Shown here one piece after another: positions 47,149 to 58,075 of a stretch of 64,000 nt of DNA. Every line of letters starts with the position of its first letter. Positions within the stretch are counted from its first letter, which is position 1. This DNA comes from Tubulanus polymorphus (lineage: Eukaryota; Nemertea; Palaeonemertea; Tubulaniformes; Tubulanidae). A program made the position numbers and the translations under genes. The DNA is taken from positions 26,634,153-26,698,152 of the forward strand of contig NC_134028.1 of NCBI RefSeq assembly GCF_964204645.1, in the 5' to 3' direction. Below the pieces are notes generated by a model. The model saw nothing but the letters and a program-made list of their open reading frames with translations. It was not told where the DNA came from and ran no database searches.

Positions 47149-50100
47149 ATGGCTACATCGAATAGTACAGGATCTCTAGTATTTCCATTTCAGACTCCGA
47201 TTCTGGGCAAGCACGGAGAATACGGTGCCCTAACCATGCCCGACGGAGTGCCCCACGACGCCCACGGATCTACTATCAGTTTTCACGATATCAATTATTC
47301 GGCTATGGTCAAGACTCAACCTTGTTGTGGAAAAAGCGAACGGAAAGTGATCCTCAAAGATATCAAGTAAGTGGAAGACCGCGATCATAATGATTCGTAT
47401 AATATTTGCATGAAATACAGCGTATGTACGTACATTACCCGGCAGTAAAAATCAATGTTTTAGTATCAGCTGGTTGTTTCTGACAATGTGTCGAATTTGA
47501 ATTTTCCTTGTTTAGATACTCGATCATACTGTATTCTAGTCAGTAATATGTGTGCATAGTTTTACGATCAGTTATTTTCTGCAAACCTTGGCGTTGGTCC
47601 ACCCGATTATAAACCACCATCGATTAGGTATTAAACTACTATAACCCGCATTCGAATTTGAAGTTTTTGTTGCATTCGAATATCATCTTCATTCGCGTTT
47701 CGATGGTGCAGTGCTTTGGTGGTTAAACGTTTAGGTTTTAGGTATAGATAACTAAACTCTGCAGATACTGCGCGGTTTTATTATTAGCTCAACAACTCTC
47801 GGCGTAGCTGTTACTTCAGAAAACGATTTCTTCTGATTATTTTACGTTTAAAGAACTTTCGCCTCAGCTGTTTCAGTTATATGTGGAACAGTCTACCTTT
47901 TAATTAATTAGCTGCGCAGATATCAAATATCAATTTCAGTCTGGTGTAAAAACTTATCAAGCAAAATTTTATCGAAATGCAATAATATAATGATGTGTTT
48001 TATGTAAACTGAGAGTGGTGTAACGATAATTTCCATTATCTTCATGATCATCATTATAATCATTAATCATTATGGTTATTATTATTATTCCCCAGTGGAG
48101 TTTTTAGACAAGGCATGAACGCGATTCTTGGACCAACTGGAAGTGGAAAATCTTCGTAAGTATAATGCATACTATAAATGAACATCATCGGACATCACAG
48201 GACGTCGTTTCTTCCCGTTTAAACTAACGATGTATTCATGGTTTTTAAGGTTATTGGATGTTTTAGCTGGCCGCAAAGATAAATCTGGTTTAACCGGGGA
48301 AGTGTTGATAGATGGACATAAGCAACCAGAAAACTTCAAGTGTATGGCAGGATATGTCGTTCAGGTATCCATACTTGGTCCTTGTTTGATTTCATTTCAT
48401 TTCCATGATGACTTTGTACAAATAACAGAATAAAATTTTGTACAAATCTGATCTAATGGCAGTACATCCCCTGAACCCAGTTACACAGTTGTGAGTTAAG
48501 ATTTGACTCTGAGTTAAGTCATTGGAAATGAACTAATTTTAACCCAGAGTTAACTCTAACACACGACTGTGGAACTGGGTCCTGAGTTTCATAGACTTGT
48601 ATTATAAAATCGGTCCCGGTGTTTTAGGAGGGTTACGTTTCGGAGATTCAAAAGCTGTTTTCAGGATTCTGACCTGTTTGATTTTCATGTATTTTAGTAA
48701 TGTACTATTAATGATCCGAAAAAATGATCTAAACAAACTGTATATTGTCTCGAAGCCGATTGGCTCGAATAATTGCTGGACTTGCGTGAAAAAATATAAA
48801 ACATTCCTGCCGTAGCTCAAATGTGATCATGACTATCCATCGTCACTCCGACTGTCCCAGAATACGTTATATAGTTAGCTTATTGTCATCTTTTATACAG
48901 CAATTAGTTCCGAGAGATCTGGAGGCTAGCGAGTGTCTACGCATAAAACATGTTGGTAGTAAGAACTAGTGTAATATTAAATGTTTTATTCCGATGATAG
49001 GATGATATATTGATGGGAACTCTGACCGTCAGGGAAAATCTCACGTTTTCTGCCACGCTTCGATGTCCGAAAATGTCTCTACAAGACAAAGAGAAACGGG
49101 TGCAAGACATCATCGACGAACTGGGTTTACAGAAATGTGCCGACTCGAAGGTAACGCCAGTGAAAACGGTTTGCTCTTCGTATTTCTACATAACATAGTT
49201 TACGGCTGTTAATTGTTATTTGATGATTGATATACCGCGAATTCTACAGACAACGTAGGCCTACATGCCGCCCTGCCCCCCCCCCCCCGGGCTAGTCAGC
49301 GCCTATTGTTCTACTTAAATAGTTAGATCGCCGCCAGACAATGCTAACGATGGGTATGATATCAATTGCAAATCCCGGATATGTATGAACAAAGACTTCC
49401 TAAAATATCTCGACAAACAAACGCGACAGCTTGGATCTATCAATAGCGATACGAAACATCTAACCAAACGCATTAGACCTTCAACCTAACAATTAACAAG
49501 ATTGAGTGCCTAATTAACTTGTTTGAAAAACCTGATGAAGCGACTATGCATTAGTAGTGAAATCTCGTACGCTGGATATTATTACACTTAGCTTAAAAAA
49601 TACGACCTCTCTTTTTAATTGTTCGAAAAACTGAATACCTAATTTTACGATGTTAAGACCTGTAGATGTGCTAAGTTGAAAATACCTGTATATGAAGCAT
49701 TCTAGATATGTTTCTTATATTGAGTCAGATTTTGTAATTATTGCTTCGTGTTTTAGGTGGGAACGCAAATGATTCGCGGTATTTCTGGGGGCGAGAAAAA
49801 ACGCACGAGTATCGGCAGAGAACTGATTACATTTCCCGGAGTATTGTTTCTAGATGAACCGACGACCGGACTGGACGCCAGCACTGCCAGCTCAGTCATG
49901 CTGCTTCTTCATAAGTGAGTAATAAATCTTCGTGTAGTCGTTATTTATGATGCGGTACACTCGGGTTAGGAGATAATATTCTCAGGTATATGTTGAAATG
50001 TTTGCTAATCCTATACGGTAAATAAGGAAGTATAAACACTATCCAAATCAGACTTAAAAGTTATGAATATCTAGTCAGACACATTGTCACGGTCCATAAA

Positions 50101-53100
50101 AGAACCAAGTTGAGCGTTGTCTACTGTACCATCCAACTCGGATATTATTCTCAAGTCAGAGTCTACTGTACAATCCATCTGAGATATCACTCTCAAGTCA
50201 GAGTCTATTGTACCATCAAACTCAGATATCACTCTCAAGTCAAAAGATCCGAGTTGAGTGGAGTTTACTGTACAATCAAACTCAGATATCATTCTCAGGT
50301 CGGAAGATCCGACTCAAACTGAGTACTTATCCAACTCAGATATCACTCTTGAAAAAGTCGGACAAAATTTGTCCTGTTGAAAATGGTCCACTTCGATTCT
50401 ACTGTCTCTTAATGTTCTTGCACAACCTATGACACACTTTATTGTCTATTTGTTTGTAGTTTATCACGTAGAGGACGCACGGTGATCTTCTCGATACATC
50501 AGCCTCGATACTCCATCTTTAAACAGTTCGATACGTTATTACTATTATCAGCTGGTGAAACCGTGTATAAAGGAGCCGCAGACGATTCGATAGAATACTT
50601 CAAACAAATAGGTATTTATATAGATCTGTACAATTCGAAAAATATCAATTTATGAAGTCGTTTATTTGGGACTCTGGTCGGCGAGTTGCCGGATCGTGTC
50701 AAAAAACATATTAGACATTGAATCCAGCCTATGATCGTTTGTTATAGGTTATCAGATAGAAGAATATAATAACCCACCGGACTTCTTCCTCGATGTTATC
50801 AACGGAATGTACGAGGTATCTGAACCTGACGCAGCGTCTCCTAACGGAAATGTTTCGTCTCACCTACTCGACCAGCCGCAGCAGCTGCAGCTGCCCGACG
50901 TCAAAGTTATCAGTAAGTTATCATTCTACGGTTACAATCCCGTTTGGAGAATTCGTTTTTCAGATCATGGACTTACAAACAAGAGTTTACTATACTAGGA
51001 TACTCTAGTCATTAGGTCCATGTTCTCGTATTACACCATGAATATAAAATTACTTCTTTTTCCTTCGTGGTAATGAAATATCTGTTCTCATATTTACGTC
51101 TATTCGTAATTGTAGATTCAGACGAAGAAAAAGAAGCCGTGACCGAAAACCGTTTGGCCGCCGCTTTTCAGAATAGTTCAACGTGTCAGAAGTAAGTATT
51201 ATCATTTTGATAGTACAGCTATATTTGGAGGATGTGAATTGATAGTGATTGTATTTTGTAGAACGCTCGGTGAATCGCGACAAATACATAAAGATTATGA
51301 AAAACGTGTAGCGGACGGAACTGAAGTTCCTCTTACTGGATTAGAATACGCCAGATCATGGGGAATACAGGTAAAGAGCTATAAGCTCCTCGTGCATGGG
51401 TATGAGGTCTTGTAAAATCAATACACATGTACCGGTAACTGTTAAAATCCGTCAGAAACTAAAAGGAATGAACGCATAAATATCTATCTTGTTTCAGTGG
51501 TCAACGGTATCAAAAAGAGCGCTGCTTAATCTTATACGTAATCCTCAGACATCTGTCTATCAGGTAATCCTTAAACCTTCATCAGTTGCTAGTCGTGCAG
51601 CGACTTGAGATTTAAGACCATTCTAAGACCATTTAAGTCCAACATTCAATCTAACAAACATAAGACCAGTCCACAACTCTGCAACTGGGCCCATATCACT
51701 GGTACTTATGAATGTCAAGTTGTGCGCTTATAAATCGTTATAAAGAATGTTTTCATATAGTTTTCGACACATCTAGCTATCAGTAACATATCATGTATAA
51801 CGTATAATTTATTCGTCTTTCAGTTAGTTGTGTCGGTTATCTTCGGTCTCGTAGTTGGCACTATTTACTTTCAAATGGATACATCATTACAATCAGGCGT
51901 TCAAAACAGGTACACTAACTATACCCATTCCTCCCGGAAAATCGATTTCTATTGAGAAAAATGAAATAACAATTTTCACTGAATTTTCAGAGTCGGGGTG
52001 TTCTTTTTCATCATCATGAATATGGTATTCTCGAACATGTCAGCAACTGAATTATTCATTCACGAACGAGCGTTATTTATGTAAGTAGAAAATGAAATCG
52101 TTAACTTCCTCTTACTGAGATCAGGAAACTGTGACTCGAGTTCGGAACCCAGTGTCCAGCTCTGGTGATTAGACACAATATACCTTCGCAAAAGGAGGGC
52201 AACACTAATGTACAGTATTCAGGCACAGATCCAGGACTTTTTCCGGCGACTAAAATCTCTGAAAGAGGGCCTATACGGCATATTGTTTGGCCAAACATGA
52301 GATGATATGGTACCGATAATGTGGTACTGTCCGCCCGCTTCTTGAGTACATTCCTTGTTTTGGTAGCTGAGCAGAGGGGGTTCACGACCCCTGAAACCCC
52401 CCTCTGGATCCGCGCCTGGTATTTCGGTGATAGAAATTACTCTGATATTGATTATGTTTTCTGTTTACAGACACGAGAATGTCAGCGGTTTCTATCGAGT
52501 TTCCGCGTATTTTCTGGCTAAAGTATTCTGTGATATTTTACCTACGCGGTGTATACCGGCATTTTTCTTCGCTCCGATTGTCTACTTCATGGTCGGTGAG
52601 TAGAATGATGGATCTAATACAAACACCAATCTCTGGCTATTTTCATCAGTTATACTTCTTTTAATATAAAGTCCTTAAGAATAGTGAAGAATAAGATTTG
52701 AAATATTCCCTTGAGCTAGTAGTTTATTCAACGCCGCGACTGTTCAGGAATTTCATTTCTATGTTTAGGATTTATCGTTGCAACACGGTCATTGTATTTC
52801 ATAATAGGTTTGAGACCCACTATATACAAAATTTTCAAAAGATTATAAACGAATTTTATTTATCAAAATTAAAAGACACAACGTTTCGAACTCTAAATAG
52901 GGATCATCGTCAGTCAATTTTGTTTATTTGAAAAAAAGATTCGCTTTTAATCTTTTTCAATTCTGTTTATAGTGAGTTTTAAATCTATTTTCAGTTGAGT
53001 ATTGAGTGTGGCTACTCTACCATCAATAGTTGTTATACTTGTGATTTTCAGGATTGGATGTGGATGTAGTGAAGTTTTTCACGTTTGTCTTAACGTTGAT

Positions 53101-54106
53101 ATTAACGACTCTAGCCGCGTGTGGAATCGCGTTCACCATGAGTTCTACTTTCGATATCGTCGGGATCGCTAATCTGTTCATATCATTGACCTACGTGTTC
53201 ATGATGGTACGTATTTAAATATATCGATAATTGAATTGAATATCGGTCGGCAACCAGTCTAACCCCGATACATCGATGAGGTAGTAAGAAATTATATCAA
53301 AAATAGAATAAGAAAAATCAATGCAAAAATTCACAATTTTAATCGTGACGTCAATACTGAGTGCACATGGACTTCACAGAACCCCTTAAATGAATCCTGA
53401 ACCCGTACTAGGTATCAATGTATATAAACATTGTTGTAACGGTTTTTACGGCGTCAAAAAAGCTTATTGTGACGCAACAGTCTGAAATACGTATATATCT
53501 GTGAAGCGAAGGTATTGAAGCATCCAAAAATTACTGGTGAACATTTTTCAATGAAACAAGTTCTATAGAAATTTACGGATTATCTGATGCACGAATAAAC
53601 CTCTCTCGTCTCTTTTTGTTGTATAGGTTTTCAGCGGTTTACTAGTAAATCTAGAAACTATATCAGTTTGGTTAAGATGGCTACGATATATTAGTCTGTT
53701 CAGATACGGCATAGCTGTAAGTGTTGCTTATCGCGCGGTTAGAAATCATACACGATATCGTATTTTCATGAAGTTTCTCATTAATTGTCGAGTAATTGCT
53801 ATTTTTAGGCGTTGTCTGTCAACGAATTAAAGGATATGGAATTTTGTGAATCTCTCAACGGAACTGATATCTGGTATGTTTTACAACTATATAAACTGCA
53901 TATCAATCGAATTCGTTAAGACTTTACAGATTTGATTTGATTTCTCTTACAGTCAAATGGCTGGTAACGCGTACATGAAAGCGCAGGGAATCGCGTTCGA
54001 AACGTCGTGGGATCTGTGGCAGAATCTACTGGCTCTCGGTGCTATCACTGTCATCATGTTATTCCTCAGTTACGTGCAGTTGATCAGGTTAAAGAAACTG
54101 AAGTAA
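47149..54106 (+). CDS. ABCG2: ABCG2-like ATP-binding cassette half transporter
   Basis: Plasma-membrane half transporter, acting as a dimer to export drugs, sterols, urate or porphyrins. Seventeen exons with fully consistent phases: 47149-47366, 48096-48155, 48250-48364, 49001-49150, 49757-49914, 50460-50611, 50748-50912, 51116-51191, 51262-51370, 51498-51563, 51824-51909, 51991-52080, 52471-52595, 53052-53206, 53627-53716, 53809-53873, 53953-54106. They give 677 aa (human ABCG2 655). The ABCG order (nucleotide-binding domain first) is clear: Walker [10 protein letters not shown] (about 85-93), Q-loop GYVVQDD, signature ISGGEKKR (about 190), Walker [13 protein letters not shown] (about 210) and H-loop SIHQPRYS. 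The membrane half includes [24 protein letters not shown] and [13 protein letters not shown]. The last extracellular loop keeps two cysteines flanking an NGT glycosylation site ([10 protein letters not shown]). A linker of about 60 residues after the NBD is poorly conserved. An AATAAA signal lies at 54287-54292. Substrate cannot be deduced. Confidence 0.96.
48470..48583. repeat. Fold-back repeat family B, copy 2
   Basis: Starts AACCCAGTTACACAGTTGTG, passes through GAGTTAAG...GAGTTAAC words, and ends ACGACTGTGGAACTGGGTCC, the near-perfect reverse complement of its start. The whole 114 bp can fold on itself. It lies in an ABCG2-like intron (the one following the exon at 48250-48364) and aligns with 34487-34600. 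Confidence 0.8.
49276..49288 (+). repeat. Homopolymer of 13 C
   Basis: A run of 13 cytosines in an intron of the ABCG2-like gene. It is likely to be length-variable or miscounted. Confidence 0.95.
50115..50350. repeat. Degenerate minisatellite of about 42-60 bp units in an ABCG2-like intron
   Basis: Five successive units share TCTACTGTACNATC, CAACTCAGATATCACTCTC and AAGTCAGAG-type blocks, with unit length varying because some copies carry an extra AGATCCGACTCAA-type insert. It gives short open frames on both strands rich in repeated words. The array lies 200 bp after the exon encoding Walker B and ends 110 bp before the next exon. Confidence 0.85.
52880..53030 (-). repeat. Penelope-type terminal motif, copy 3, with tail on the plus-strand right side
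   Basis: On the minus strand the motif reads CTGACGATGATCC...GAGTTCGAAACGTTG, with a self-complementary loop segment. The adjacent plus-strand sequence (AAGATTCGCTTTTAATC, TTCTGTTTATAGTGAG, and a segment ending CTACTCTACCA) aligns with the tail at 35450-35520. It lies in an ABCG2-like intron. Confidence 0.55.
53265..53470 (-). repeat. Interspersed repeat family A, copy 3
   Basis: Reverse-complement copy of the elements at 7112 and 8560. On the minus strand it reads GACGCCGTAAAAACCGTTAC, then ATATACATTGATACC, a TTTAAGGGGTTC block, GTGCACTCAGTATTGACGTC and an AT-rich tail. It sits in an ABCG2-like intron. Confidence 0.65.
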
Positions 54107-55188
54107 AATCAAGATAAGAAAAACGGATGACTTGGTGGTAGAACAACAGATCCGATCCCGGTGGGATTTGAGAATCGATATTTTCTATCTACATGTATAC
54201 TACTCCCAGTGATCAACAGAAACTGTAAACGGATCGTACATCGTTTCATTCGTTGTTTTTTTGTGTTGTGATATTTTTTTCTCATTAATAAATTTTCGTA
54301 ATTCGTATTCGTTGCGTTTGACTCGGGAAAAGGTTTGACTCTGGCTCCTAGTGCGGGACATACTGGCCCGTCCTGGCCGGGAACACCTTCGTGGGAAGTT
54401 ACTTACTCAAAAAAGGTAAATCAAAAATATTTGTAAAAAGTCTTGGCCATAGCTCATCCATAAAGCTAACACCCCTCCCTAGCTGGTCTCGAGGAGCCCG
54501 CGGCATCCCTTATTTGCTATGATTGACTACCGAGCACTATTGGTTGACGGAAATCAGTTTATCTGGTAATTGGTATTTTTCGTTTAGGAGAATAGGAAGG
54601 CCCATCGTATTAAACGTATGCAGAGTCCGAATGTCAATTTCTAAGCATTTTTAGAAGAACGATCAAAGTCAGGAGGTGTTGTCAATCTAGATTATTGGTG
54701 ATGGCCTTCTTCATTATGAATCTTTAACATTTTCAGCAGCGTGCATACCGATTGGTCCATTCAATCGTGTAGTCACGCGCGAAACAATCAACATTTCATT
54801 AATATCGATCGCCAAGAATAATCTTTAGCGAAAATTAACGATAAGAAGATCGTAAAATTCCTTTCTTTGTTTGTCGGCTGCTAATCACGACATATCATCG
54901 GCTCGTTATTTATGATGGGTTTCAAAGCATGGACGTATAAACTGGATAACACGTTCACACGCCGGCAAAGTGAACGTCTTCGGCCACACTTCCACACTCC
55001 TGCTAGTGCGCGATATCACTGAACACGAGTTCTAAATGCATATCTGATTAAAATCCAGAATGACTGGCACGGAGAAATTTACAATAAACTGAAGCTCTAC
55101 GAGAATGAACTTTTCTCTCGTTCTTTGATGTTCATCTAACGTCGTCCGTAGAAAGAATGCCTTCGCGAATAATAAGTTTTAATTGAAG
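54107..55188. other. Intergenic sequence between the ABCG2-like gene and the PAN-GON gene
   Basis: Contains the ABCG2-like 3' UTR with AATAAA at 54287-54292 and, presumably, the promoter of the PAN-GON gene. No other gene or repeat is recognised. Confidence 0.5.
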
Positions 55189-57709
55189 ATGCAGAAGATG
55201 AATATTCTGTCGGATTTCTGGCTGTTTATTATCCTTTGTGCCGTGTCTGGACGAACCTACTCGACCTTATTAGAAGCTCGGTACAGCAGCATATCCCGTA
55301 TAGGTCCAGATACCCGAATCCCTGGACCGTATATTTGGACCGGACAGCTGTCCGAGCGTGTGGAGTGCGCGATAGCTTGTTTAGCCCGTTCGTCGTGTAT
55401 GAGTTTTTCTTTTAGCAAGCAACTTAAGACGTGCTATTTAGCAGCTTGGAAACCGTGTATGGCTGGGATCACTGCTCCATCCTTAATTTCAGCATCGGGC
55501 TATAAAACGTACATGAAGGTAGGTTTTGAAGATATTTGTTGTTGTTGAAGAAATGCGTCACCTAACGTCAAACTTCGTGTCATATATTTTGCTGAATTGG
55601 GTCGGTTTTCAAAACCGTGTCACATATTTTTATATGTATAACCAATCATTGTGCTGTGACTTTTCAGAATATCTTTATAAGTAGATTTCCAGATATCGGA
55701 AATCCTTTTCTCTACCTACCTATAGTGCATCAACTTTGTCTATGTAATTTCCTATTTTTTTCCCATTCTAACTTTTTATTCTCTAACTCAGTGCGCCCCA
55801 CCTACTGGTTGTCCAGACTGGAAGTCAGGTAAGTAGATCATAGCACGCCTCCTAGAATTTTACAAACCATTTTTGAAGTTGATGATGGTTAATCTTTGTT
55901 TTCAGAATTTAAACCGTTATGCTGCAACGACGTGAGATTATTGGCAGCTAAAACCGACGATGCCGATTACACTATTTGGATGCATCAAGAATCCACTGGA
56001 ATTCTGAAACAAACAACTCTATATTGTTACAGAATGAATTCGCCAAACCCGAAGGAATACATTACTCTAACGAGCGGTTATAGAGGCAATTTCGGCATCA
56101 GTTTGTTCAAAAAACAGAATGAAGCCGGAGAGACGTACTTCTCGAAAATACGCGTAAACCTATTGGTAAGTTTGGATACATCAACATAGCCGGTTCACCT
56201 AGAATCAAGAGACCCCCACCGCACCAGAGAAGGCTCTTGGTCGTTGATAGAACAATGTGGTCGATGCCAGTCATCAGAGTCCTACCACTTTGAAGTCTTT
56301 AAAAGCAAGAATAGTTCACCCAATTTGCGCAAGTAAAACCTCCCCCTGATTTTACCGATAACAGCTAACCAGTCCTCCAGCTGTCGACCAGTCCTCCAGT
56401 TGTCGACCAGTCCTCCACTCGATTCAATACGATTCAATACGAAAAATCAGCCTTCCAATCTTGTCTTAGTGAACGAATGATTTCTGATTTACAACGTCAC
56501 TTTTCTATTACATTTACTGATCTAGCCATATTTTTCTACTTATTTCAGACATTGTTCGTCGATCGTTTTGATTTTACTTTCGCCTATTCGAACGGCACTA
56601 AACAGATTGAATACGCTTATGCCGGAGATTGTGTCCAATCGAGATCGAACACGGGGCGATTCTCAATAGATCTGTCTGGGACATCGTTCCGTATCAGTGC
56701 CCAGGTGAGTACACTCTCATTCACTATACTAAACCCGATATTCAATAATAACTGAAAAGTTTCATAAAGTTGAATATTACAGACAATCTTAGACAATCGT
56801 TCATCGCGGAATACAAGCTATAGACAGAACAGTTGTCATCTTGTGTCCAATCAAAATTGATCGATGGCCTTCATATCTTTTCCTTGTCGCATAAAGCCTT
56901 ATACCACATCAATCTTTAAAAGGGAGACGCCTTTCTTTCGTTTGGTGCATTCTAACGATCATCGAACGAAGTAAATTCGTTAAGTGCGTGTGTACCATCA
57001 CATAAATATAAAGGAGTCAGAAGAAATTGAACTGAAGTTTGAATGAATTATTGAAAGTATTCCTAGAAAGTTTGCTTTTTGTATCTCAAGTATTATTTTG
57101 CGTGTTGAAGTGAAATGTATAAATCTCACGAATGCTTAGCCGTGCACGCAATCGTGTCTCATTAATTCAAAAGACTATAATAAACAACCAGATACAAGAA
57201 CAATCACTCAGCTGTATCAGTAACGACTAGAGATGAAAGGATTCTTTGATTCAATTAATGACAGACACGTAGATTTAATGGAACAGTTTATTGTATTGGG
57301 ATTGATCCAGAATGTTGTAAATATTCCGAATTGTCGTATCACGTCTCGCTCGATAAAAAACGGATGTTTATTGAGATCCTCGCCTGCCAGTGGTGCCTTA
57401 ACAAGTTCCCCGCTAATTGCTAGAAATCTATATGTCGATCAGGTTTATCAATATTCCGGTCTTATCTGGATGTAATTAAGTATAAACTGGAAATCCAAAT
57501 GATCCGAATTAAGTAGGATTATTTCAATGTTCATTTATGTTTGGTTGTCTATGTCTATATTGCAGGTCGTTTGGGAGAAGGTCGGTTTTCATGTTTTCGC
57601 GGATATCCATATCAGCCCGGACAGACAGCGAGTAACTGGACGCTGTGGTGGATTCTGTGGAAATTGCTACCCGAAACCAAGGAGTTTACCGTTAGAAATG
57701 AATCCATGA
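55189..57709 (+). CDS. Small secreted protein with PAN/apple domain and C-terminal GON domain
   Basis: Exons 55189-55518, 55792-55828, 55906-56165, 56549-56704, 57566-57709; all phases agree, giving 308 aa. Start: ATG at 55189. A signal peptide (FWLFIILCAVSG) is followed by a PAN/apple-like module of about 90 residues with the CAIACLARSSCMSFSF and KTCYLAAWKPC cysteine pattern. From about residue 120 the protein matches the GON domain, known from the C-terminus of ADAMTS9/20 and C. elegans GON-1. Landmarks are LYCYRMNS, PKEYITLTSGYRGNFGISLF, YFSKIRVNL, YAYAGDCVQS, GRFSIDLSGTSFRIS, and finally VTGRCGGFCGNCYPKPRSL. No metalloprotease, thrombospondin or disintegrin part is present, and a signal peptide directly precedes PAN, so this is a complete short protein rather than an ADAMTS fragment. 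Function is unknown; an extracellular matrix or secretory-pathway role is inferred. AATAAA at 58010-58015 is the likely polyadenylation signal. Confidence 0.9.
56368..56423. repeat. 19-bp tandem repeat, three copies
   Basis: Units ACCAGTCCTCCAGCTGTCG, the same with GTTGTCG, then a partial third, followed by a doubled GATTCAATAC. It lies in the intron between the two central GON exons. Confidence 0.85.
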
Positions 57710-58075
57710 ATAAGTGTAAAATGTTTCGTTTCGCGCGTTATTTTAACATGAATAGAACTTGTAGATGGTACAGTGTTTTATAGCGGCTCTTGATTGCCTC
57801 GATGTTTTCTTGATTCTTTCGTTGCTATCATTCAGTAGGAAAAAACTATTTTGGCAAGGTACACACGTCTTGATTTATGAATCTACAAGATAAGTTATTT
57901 GTACTGTGGGTCGATCACAAAGGTCCGAAGTCATACCAATAAGTTCAATGCAACACCACGGACAAATCAAACTACAGATTTCGGAGATATGTTGTAGGTC
58001 AAGATCCTCAATAAAACAGGTATTAGATAAAGAGTCTTAGTACTCGATATTTGATTTGAAAGGTATTTAATGAAA

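Noticed and set aside
55189-57709. Truncated ADAMTS gene
   Set aside because: A signal peptide directly precedes the PAN domain and no metalloprotease or TSP1 sequence occurs upstream, so it is a separate short gene.
57541-57783. 80-codon plus-strand frame (GRLGEGRFSCFRGYPYQPG...) as the last exon of the PAN-GON gene
   Set aside because: It is the wrong frame. The phase-consistent frame encodes the conserved GON ending RVTGRCGGFCGNCYPKP and stops at 57709.
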